A program made the position numbers and the translations under genes. Below are positions 56,135-64,000 of a stretch of 64,000 nt of DNA, in pieces (position 1 is the first letter of the stretch; each line of letters starts with the position of its first letter). The DNA comes from Isoetes taiwanensis (Eukaryota > Streptophyta > Lycopodiopsida > Isoetales > Isoetaceae). The stretch is from assembly GCA_021234155.1 (NCBI GenBank), contig JAJEKV010000002.1, forward strand, positions 11,398,725 to 11,462,724. Direction: 5' to 3'. A model generated the notes under the pieces. That model was given only the letters and a program-made list of their open reading frames with translations, ran no database searches and was not told where the DNA came from.

Positions 56135-57000
56135 CGCTTTTCTCAAAGTGGTAGTGATCTCAGCCGCTTTTGCACAAGCAATTCGTAAGCACCGCATTAT
56201 CTCAGAGATAGTTACTCCTAATCCACCTCCCTTTTGAACAGCACATAACTCCCCATGGGCATTGACACTTATTGTCAGGCGACTTCCCATCACAGCTTCT
56301 TCTTTCAAAGTTGGGTCTAATACCTGTGAAACCACTGAGAAGGCTAATCCCACAAAATAACGTTTGGAGCCAGAAAACCCAGCCCCATACAAAAGGTCTA
56401 TTCCACACATATCAGGAAATTCATGTATCGTACCACTAGATCTCCTTTATCAAAGAAAGCAAAGCTAAGAGCAATTGGCAGGTGATGTAGAATTAATGGA
56501 ATGGGCTCCCTCACCTGTAAAGACGAAAGCACAATACAAATTAATCATGTCAGCAGTAATCTCTAGTCTCCAATATGTGGTAGAATTTTTTCCATAAACT
56601 CCAAAACATCAGGCTGGTACAACCATATGGTGGTTAACTAGTAGTTATTAAGGTAAAAAGTATGGCAAATTAAGAATGACTTCAGTACCCACTTATCCAA
56701 GCAGCAGAATGTAATACCTGTGCAACAACTCCAGTATCAAGTGTACGGACTAATGCCTCCTCATCAATGTGACAGGCCCAGCACTGTGGATCAATGAAGC
56801 AACCATTTGTTATAGAAATAATGCAGAAAAAGGCCCTCAAACAGGACACCAATCTACCAGCTTGAGGAGATACTATGCTCTGGTGTGGTAGTCCAGAATC
56901 AGTCCATCCTTGATAAAGCATATTGAAACGTGATCGATTTCTGGATATTGATGTCCTTTCACAGCAAGGATTGTCCATATATGATGATTTTGCCTGAAAT
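56135..57000 (-). pseudogene. Exosome subunit RRP45-like exons, distal copy
   Basis: Minus-strand exons with GT-AG borders: a' 56993-56718, b' 56514-56434, c' 56323-56135. Exon b' reads VREPIPLILHHLPIALSFAF and c' VLDPTLKEEAVMGSRLTISV, NAHGELCAVQKGGGLG, IMRCLRIACAKAAEI. Exons b' and c' match the second half of the RNase PH-like exosome ring subunit RRP45 (EXOSC9/CER7), which helps hold the RNA-degrading exosome ring. Exon a' (92 codons, no stop) does not resemble the expected preceding part of RRP45. The N-terminus and earlier exons are missing and the gene is disrupted by the tandem duplication, so it is a fragment rather than a working gene. Confidence 0.7.
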
Positions 57001-57773
57001 ACAACTAGCACATAACTCCCCATGGGCATTGACACTTATTGTCAGGCGACTTCCCATCACAGCTTCTTCTTTCAAAGTTGGGTCTAATACCTGTGAAACC
57101 ACTGAGAAGGCTAATCCCACAAAATAACGTTTGGAGCCAGAAAACCCAGCCCCATACAAAAGGTCTATTCCACACATATCAGGAAATTCATGTATCATAC
57201 CACTAGATCTCCTTTATTAAAGAAAGCAAAGCTAAGAGCAATTGGCAGGTGATGTAGAATTAATGGAATGGGCTCCCTCACCTGTAAAGACGGAAGCACA
57301 ATACAAATTAATCATGTCAGCAGTAATCTCTAGTCTCCAATATGTGGTAGAATTTTTTCCATAAACTCCAAAACATCAGGCTGGTACAACCATATGGTGG
57401 TTAACTAGTAGTTATTAAGGTAAAAAGTATGGCAAATTAAGAATGACTTCAGTACCCACTTATCCAAGCAGCAGAATGTAATACCTGTGCAACAACTCCA
57501 GTATCAAGTGCACGGACTAATGCCTCCTCATCAATGTGACAGGCCTAGCACTGTGGATCAACGAAGCAACCATTTGTTATAGAAATAATGCAGAAAAAGA
57601 CCCTCAAACAGGACACCAATCTACCAGCTTGAGGAGATACTATGCTCTGGTGTGGTAGTCCAGAATCAGTCCATCCTTGATAAAGCACATTGAAACATGA
57701 TCGATTTCTGGATATTGATGTCCTTTCACAGCAAGGATTGTCCATATATGATGATTTTGCCTGAAATACAACT
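56240..57773. repeat. 767-bp tandem duplication across RRP45-like exons
   Basis: 56240-57006 and 57007-57773 are near-identical direct copies. The left border lies inside the RRP45 exon c coding sequence (after GELC) and the right border inside the intron before exon a, so the upstream copy of exon c is cut off. Confidence 0.93.
57007..57773 (-). pseudogene. Exosome subunit RRP45-like exons, proximal copy (exon c truncated)
   Basis: Minus-strand exons a 57760-57485, b 57281-57201 and a truncated c from 57090 to about 57007, which then runs into the other copy's intron. Exon b differs from its twin by Asn for Asp in the FFNKGDLV stretch. A transcript would splice a-b-(partial c), possibly skipping to the second set; either way the protein would be abnormal. 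Confidence 0.7.
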
Positions 57774-57899
57774 AGCATAAAAGATTGACAAAAGAAATGG
57801 TTTCCATAGGGTCACGAAAATATGATTTTACTGAAACGGAAGAGTGCCACTGGCAACAGAGGTATAAGCTTTATAGTTCATAAATAAATGATCCCAGAG

Positions 57900-58109
57900 C
57901 TAGGCAACAAAAGCCGAACTTTGTTTTCCCAGAAAAGCTTCAAAAGCGGTTACTAGCTGAGCTTGATGTTTGTCATAGCCAATCAACGCCACAACATATT
58001 CTACAAGTAAGACTCTGTGCCTTCTTTCAAGCTGCAAGAGCTTGTCTCTGACAACTGGCTTAAGATCTTCGGCCCTAGCACCATCGACATCGAGAGGAAA
58101 AGTCTCCAT
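57900..58109 (-). pseudogene. Nab2/ZC3H14-type PWI-like N-terminal exon with premature stop
   Basis: From the ATG at 58109 the minus strand reads METFPLDVDGARAEDLKPVV then RDKLLQLERRHRVLLVEYVV, ALIGYDKHQAQLVTAFEAFL, GKQSSAFVA and TAG; beyond the stop the frame goes on LWDHLF. The pattern (YVV-L...FLG..S..FV-WLWDHL) matches, from memory, the PWI-like N-terminus of Nab2/ZC3H14-type poly(A)-binding zinc-finger proteins, where a Trp should stand at the stop. One TGG-to-TAG change thus explains the truncation. It lies head-to-tail before the RRP45 exons although these come from unrelated genes. Confidence 0.5.
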
Positions 58110-58333
58110 TCCGGCATTTGAAAACTTGAGTGTGGAACGCGGGCAAGCATTCTCCCCAACGCGGGCATAACTTCCCAATACACGCTGGAATTTCCATTAA
58201 TTTTCTCGCACCGTCGATCAAATCCAATGATGGAAAGTGCATCCACGTGGACAAAAATCCTAATTGGCAGCAACGTGGACACTCTAAAATTGCTTCAAAG
58301 TGTCCACTTGCGTTTGTGCAAACGTGCGAATAA

Positions 58334-60430
58334 TAAATACTAAACTTATGTATAATCTAGACTAATATATATTGTAATAATTGTCAAAATTAAAAAAATT
58401 GTTAAAACTTTATTATTACAATGTTGTTACAAAATTATAGAATGCCAATCTTTTGAACTATTAAGCTTTGTATATGATTAGTTAGATGCTAAAAGTTTTA
58501 AAAGTTTTTAAATAATATAAATCGTAAAAACTATTTAGGGTGAGATTCGACTAGGACTTTAAAATGTTTAATTTTAATTAATTGCCCAATATAATTTTGC
58601 CATGTCAAAAAGTCGTTGTTGTGATTTATTCCACTTGAGTGGAAGTTAATTAAAAATACTTATGTGGCGTTGCCATGAGTTTTTTTTAAAGGACAGCCAA
58701 TATTGGCGGGCTCTAAAAATAATATATGTGTCCCTTGCTCAAATATTGCCACGTGGATCTCTATTTTGTTTTTTTGTTCTATTTTTCTTTCTTGATCCTT
58801 TAATGTGTCCTACGTGGATTTTTTTATGTTTCATATATGTGGAATCACCCCGTAGAAATTGCTACTTAAATTAGGGAACTTTAATGCCACGTCATTAAAG
58901 AATGTTCACCGTAATGGAATCTCACCCTTAGTATTAAAATGTTGTCTCTCCAAAATATTTATAGGACATTTGGTTGAAATAATTTAAATAATAAAGTTTA
59001 TAATCTAATCATATTAGATAGTTTAATATTGATCAAGTAAATACTACAATTGATAAAAATTAATCAAAAGTTTATTTCAGCAATAATCAACTATCTACAA
59101 AATAGTCATTAAAACATAAAATAAATCTTTTAATCAATTTTAACCTAAAACTAATCTTAGATCTCAATGTTATAGAAATTGATATTAACCAGAAAAATCT
59201 ATAACTCAATGTTCCCAAGTCTAGAGCTATAGCTGACATAAGAGCTTCATAAATCTATTCTCAAAGTAAAATTTGAAGCTAGGAAAAACACAAGGGGGGT
59301 TCACCCAATGGTCACGTATGGACCAACTGCGTGAACATTTAGGGGTTTTTTAGGGGGTGAGTCGACCGTATACGGTCGGGATATTATACGATTGCACTAT
59401 TCAATTTCCAGCTTTGGACGTAAGGGAGCAAAGGCGGGAACCAGAGAACCCGTAGGTGGTCAATTTGGGCATTTTGAGTGGTCGATTTGAGAAGGAGCTA
59501 ACCGTTTGCACATTTGTGGTTCATGTAGTCGGCTTCATTTTCTTCTTTGGCAACAAGGGAGCTCAAGAACAACTCAAGAACTTGATCACCAAATTGCATT
59601 ATCTCACCACCACTCAGTTTCTTACTCGATTTTGAAGTCATTTGCAGCAAATTCATTGCAAGGTGAAAGTGGAAGTCATTGGGAAATTCAAATAAAACAA
59701 CTGGATACTTGTTTCTGGCAGTTTCTGGCTGGATCTTCTTGATGCAGCAGCCAAGAAGACTTCATTGTTCATATTTGATCAAAGGTATATATTATTTGGA
59801 AGTTCTTAAGCTGAAAAATCGTTTCAGGTCTCTTTATGCTGCCACCTTTATGCATAAAGAATGCATTGTATGAGAATAAGGGGTTTGTCATGTCACTTAT
59901 TTGAATACTTGCCGTCTTAATTTAGTATGCTTTCTTAATGATGTTTATGCCCCAAAATCAGGGTTCAGTGTTCCTAAAGCCACATTCATACCACTAACTC
60001 ATCATTGCATTGCATATACCTGATACCTGATTATAGATCATAAACAAATCTCCCATTCAAGCATTGTCACTAATACTCTTTCTCATTTTTTAATGCAGCA
60101 GTCATTTTCATCATACTCTGAAATATGGAAACATCTTGTTTTTTTTTTCAACAAGCAGAGAGAGAGAGTAACTCTTTCATTAAAATACATGATGGAGCTT
60201 GAATGAGTCTTCATAAAAAATTGTCTTTGTTGATTATGTGTCAACAAGCATATCTATATACAAAGCCTATATCGTGGCTACCTATCACAACAATTTTTAA
60301 TTTTAAAATGAACACTATAAACGTATTATTACTTGCTGGTATTTTTAAAATTATTGTCCTAGATATGGCTTATAGCCTAAGTATTAAGACTTCCCCATCA
60401 TTATCTACAACTTCTAATTGAGACATAATG
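58334..60430. repeat. Diverged dispersed repeat, left copy
   Basis: Segments here (58334-58510, 58920-59050, 59195-59220, 60125-60430) match 62258-63290 in the same order and orientation. Shared stretches include AAACTTATGTATAATCTAGA, CCAATCTTTTGAACT and AACTCTTTYATTAAAAYACATGATG-like blocks. It is AT-rich, with no coding motif. The part 59280-60110 has no counterpart on the right and is presumably an insertion or a deletion there. Confidence 0.7.
59506..59742 (+). CDS. Unrecognised ORF within the left dispersed repeat
   Basis: 78 codons, Gln/His/Ser-rich (LLWQQGSSRTTQELDHQIAL). It occupies the segment absent from the right repeat copy and is somewhat less AT-rich than its surroundings, so it may be a captured exon. 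No family recognised. Confidence 0.2.
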   Translation: MHICGSCSRLHFLLWQQGSSRTTQELDHQIALSHHHSVSYSILKSFAANSLQGESGSHWEIQIKQLDTCFWQFLAGSS

Positions 60431-62257
60431 GGCAAACAAATTGCAAATATATTATATTGAGCTTAGAATAGAAAAGCAAGTGTCACATTAATGAATTAGA
60501 GGATGCCATAATATTCTGGCAACAATTATTTAGTATCGCTGCTACTCCTTTTTAAACACCCAAATACTAAATTATAAAGAATGCAGCTGAAAGTCTTATA
60601 AGAAAACTTAAGAAAAATTGTTTTGGTCTTCCGAAAATATTTATAGAATCGATATTTTTTATGACTATCAGAATAATATATCTTGTGGCCTAAGAGCTCA
60701 CAATCAGCTGGTGTATTACATGAAACAGGGAATCCTGCTATCGATGAGCATGTGGCCCGACAAAGCCTACTGCGACTGAGTTCGGGGAAGTTACACCATT
60801 CCCGCATCGGGTGTCGAAGGTCCGAAAGACAAGCTGTACATCAGAAGGTTGAAGAACATTACTGATTTTGCTTCAACTGCATCTGTTTACGACAAGATGC
60901 GATATTTAACAAAATTTAGATACATTCATATTTAGTAAATTGGCTTTATGGAAATTATATGTATTTTTTTTAATTCTTCTTAATTTTAATAATTTTATAA
61001 GTTTATATATCCTTAAATTAAAAATATGATGGTTATCAGAGCATAAATTTAATTTACGCTAATTTTCACTTATATAGACCATTTTAAAATATATACATTT
61101 TGCATCTTAGTTATTTAACAAATTTAAAATTTGACAAAAAGGATAATTTATAAGTGAATCATGACAGTTTGATAAGCGATTAATTAATATCGTTATGATG
61201 ATTTGGCAATTTCCTGATTGTAGCATTTATCATCAAAAAAATTAAATGGATCACGATAGTTTGGATAAGCATTCAAATTAAAACCATTGTGATGATTTGA
61301 CAATTTACAAATTGTAGCATACATCATAATAAATAATATATTGATTAAGTTCCCAAAATGTTGTTTGGGTCTGGTGTTACATAAGATTTCCTAAGGTTTG
61401 TAAATGTATTCGTAGCCTATTTTGTTATAAATCTGACGTCAGCATATGTGTTTTGCTCTTTTAGTGGTCGTTAAGTTTTTGTTTGGAAATTGTGGTTTTT
61501 AGAAGGTCACTGCTGGCGATGGGTTCGCGTTCGCGTGGAGCAAATGGAGCAGAGCTGTTTGTTGTTGGCGATTCTCCACAGCCGGGCCTCCAAATCCGTC
61601 GATCCATCTCCACCATGTCCATCCAGACCTTCTTGGCGTCCCAGACTTTGGGGCTTTATCCCAGACTTGAAGTTTTTGCTCAGGCCTGGCATTTTTTTGC
61701 CAGATTTCTCCGGCCCAATCTGGCATCCAACTAATTTTTGACGCTCTGCATGCATTAGCGCAGTCTCTGATCGTTTTTTTTTAATACCTCCTGAATGCCT
61801 CTTCTAATTTTGACTCGTTGAACACCTTATCTCTTCCTCCGATGAAGACCCAAGATTTTATCCTTCTTCCTAAGAAATTATTTCATTTACTTCTACCTCT
61901 GGTTATGGCTGCAGATAGTTATCTGTTTTTCTTGCAAGCAGAAACACCCTTTCCTTTCCAGGATTTTGGAGCTGCTGATTACTCTTGCATGCATGTATCA
62001 GGTTGAGATTATTTACACATTGACCCGAACCTTTGGGTGACGTGGAAATGGGGATTTGACCTCATCTTAATTTGTGGTTGACGGTTGGTTATTGGGTTTT
62101 GGATATGCTTGGGAATATGCTTTTTTTGAATGGCCAGGATTGAGCGATTACAGGATTGAGCGATATATATAGTCAAGTTAAAATAGTAATCTTATAAATG
62201 ATATTTTAGAATCTCATGAACATGGTTTAATAAAGTAAAAAGATTATTAAATTAAAA
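60431..62257. other. AT-rich sequence with two GC-richer ORF patches
   Basis: 60683-60865 (plus, HETGNPAIDEHVARQSLLRL) and 61499-61735 (open on both strands) stand out in composition but show no known motif. 61195-61345 contains a unit (GATGATTTGACAATTTACAA, ATTGTAGCATACATCATAATAA) that also occurs near 49660-49700. Confidence 0.35.
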
Positions 62258-63290
62258 TTACTAAACTTATGTATAATCTAGACTGATATATATATCGTGA
62301 TACTTGTCAAAATGAAAAAAATTGTTAAAACTCTATTATTTTGAGGTTGTTACAAAATTATAGAACTCCAATCTTTTGAACTGTTAAGCTTTGTATATGA
62401 TATATTATATGTTTTTAACTATTAAGTTTTTAAAATTTTTAACATACGTATAAATTATAAAAAATTATATATGGTTAAAATGTTATCTCTCCAAAATATT
62501 TTAAGACATTTTAGGTTGAAATAGTTTAAAGATTAAAGTTCATGCTTTAATCTTATTAGATAGTTTAATATTGATCAAGTAAATTATAAAATTGTGTTAT
62601 ACGAAAATTAACCATATAAAAGCACAATTCTCTTAGCTACTAAAGGTATCACTTGTATAAAACTTCTTTGTTATAGGCCGATATGAAACCCAATGTTCCC
62701 AAGTGTAGAGCTACGGTGACAAGAGGTATATTCTTTTTGTACTTGAAAGCCTATCACAATGTTAAAGCATTCAAAATGGGTCAAGAACCCATCATTTGGG
62801 AAGTCCAAGAATATTGTATCATTACCTTCCATATGTCGAATGTTTTAACGGTAATAACCATTGGAACCTATCATAAAGTACTATTTCCAAACCGTTCCTT
62901 CACTAAATTCATTCTCAAAGTCGAATTTGAAGTAGAGAAAAGTATTATAGACATCTTTAGCATACTCTAGAATATAGAAACAAAATGACTTCTTGTCCCC
63001 CATGTTTTTTCAACCCCGGAGAGAGCAACTCTTTTATAAGCATACATGATGAAGCTGAATAAGTCTTCATCGAAAATTGTTCTTGTTGATCATGTGTCAG
63101 AAGCATATGTTTGTGCAAACGTACATTGTGGCTACCTACTATCACAACTATTTTTAGTTTTAAAATAAAGACTCCAAATGTATTGTTATTTGCTGGCATT
63201 TCGAAAATTTTGTACTAGATAGGCCAATGGCTTCTGGCCGAAGTATTAAGGCTTCCTCATGATTATCTACAACTTTCAATTGAGGCAATT
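62258..63290. repeat. Diverged dispersed repeat, right copy
   Basis: Same family as 58334-60430, direct orientation, more compact. It includes a PuPy-rich hinge (GGAGAGAGCAACTCTTTTAT) and ends where the palindromic MITE begins. Confidence 0.7.
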
Positions 63291-63744
63291 TTTTTAATAT
63301 AACACGACCATATAACAATACATAACACTAAACCATTACGTCCAACACTTAAAAATTAAATCCCCCTTGAAACCCCCTTTGGTTTGGGTGTATATTCATA
63401 TGGGGGGTGACTCCGGGCATCAAGAGCTGTTGGATAGGCATATTCACCCTTTATTCCTTAATCTATACCGTACGTAAAGTTCCTCGTTTGTGGGGTATGC
63501 AAGTACAAAATTTGCTATATTGTATAACAAGTTTTGCAAAATACTATACGATTTGTGGTTATATACTACATGGTGTTGATTTTTACATGCAAAATATAAT
63601 TTTAGGGGCTCTCGCTGCCCTACGTCACCCCCCGTGTAAATATGCACCCAAACCAAAGGGGGTTTGAAGGGGGATTTAATTTTTAAGTGTTGGACGTAAT
63701 GGTTTAGTGTTATGTATTGTTATATGGTCGTGTTATATTAAAAA
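63291..63744. mobile_element. Palindromic MITE-like element, 120-bp arms
   Basis: 63291-63411 is the near-perfect reverse complement of 63625-63744 (arms start TTTTTAATATAACACGACCA and end ...TATATTAAAAA). The loop is about 213 bases, total about 454 bp. No protein is encoded; the overlapping ORFs are by-products of symmetry. Size, AT-rich tips and lack of genes fit a miniature inverted-repeat transposon. The superfamily cannot be set, as the target duplication is unclear among A/T runs. Confidence 0.85.
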
Positions 63745-64000
63745 GATTGTGGGCCCCTTCGGGGCAAAAAAGGATTCACAACATTAAAACAATGATATCG
63801 ATAACACATGGTGAATGATAGTGGATGGGGAACCATTGGGAATTTTAATGATTCCATTAGAAGAAAAAATTAGAAATGAAAGCAATAACTACGATGATCT
63901 ATGAGAATGGAAATATTCTAAATACTCTAAACTAGAATGCTAAAAGATGCATTTTATGCATGTAATAGTAGAACAATAGCATACTTATGGCATGGGACTC
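63745..64000. other. Window end, nothing recognised
   Basis: AT-rich sequence with a short GGCCCCTTCGGGGC hairpin near 63753-63766. Confidence 0.4.

Noticed and set aside
63407-63667. ORFs within the palindromic MITE
   Set aside because: Span the arm and loop of the palindrome and are open on both strands through symmetry.

Overview
The window reads as nuclear DNA of a land plant with a large, transposon-rich genome. The evidence is one spliced GDSL esterase gene, a PLS-type PPR fragment, and many plant-type LINE, Ty3/gypsy (Tat-like) and Helitron remnants. A fern or other seed-free plant is my guess from element style, not a demonstrated fact. I see only one clearly intact host gene, the five-exon GDSL esterase/lipase at 1858-3370. 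Nearly everything else is mobile DNA, broken host-gene pieces, or AT-rich sequence with no recognised content.

Layout. 1-1400: 3' end of a Rep/HUH-like gene cut by the window edge, plus a small coiled-coil ORF. 1858-3370: GDSL gene. 4319-7570: frameshifted LINE (+). 8163-13662: second LINE (-), split by a 3.78-kb terminal-inverted-repeat element (9151-12931) whose excision restores the LINE reading frame. 14021-24022: a Foldback-like palindromic element with outer arms of 19-bp tandem repeats. Its right arm carries an L1-type LINE (16965-23699, 12-bp target duplication). That LINE carries a third-level insertion (18729-21977) with the A1...B1A2...B2 split direct repeats typical of tyrosine-recombinase (PAT/Ngaro-like) retrotransposons and a short Gag-like ORF. 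I consider this the most interesting object in the window.

24476-39386: a 14.9-kb Ty3/gypsy element (coding strand minus) with about 2.47-kb LTRs, a 5-bp target duplication (ATAGT), a likely tRNA-Gln primer site, a second RNase H upstream of the reverse transcriptase, and a roughly 4-kb foreign insert between RT and the gypsy RNase H. It sits inside a fourth LINE fragment whose reading frame again joins across the insertion. 40-52 kb: LINE 3' tails, a near-perfect 68-bp palindrome, unassigned minus-strand ORFs, and a Helitron Rep (44462-46740, minus) lacking its helicase. 52-58 kb: broken host-gene fragments on the minus strand (PPR; Nab2/ZC3H14-type PWI-like exon; exosome RRP45 exons tandemly duplicated with a 767-bp period). 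58-64 kb: AT-rich, with a diverged dispersed repeat family and a 454-bp palindromic MITE.

The mobile elements can be dated relative to one another. The Foldback element preceded the L1-type LINE, which preceded the split-repeat element. The LINE at 8.2-13.7 kb preceded its TIR element, and the LINE at 24.4/39.4 kb preceded the gypsy element. All identifications come from reading motifs by eye; no database search or alignment was run.
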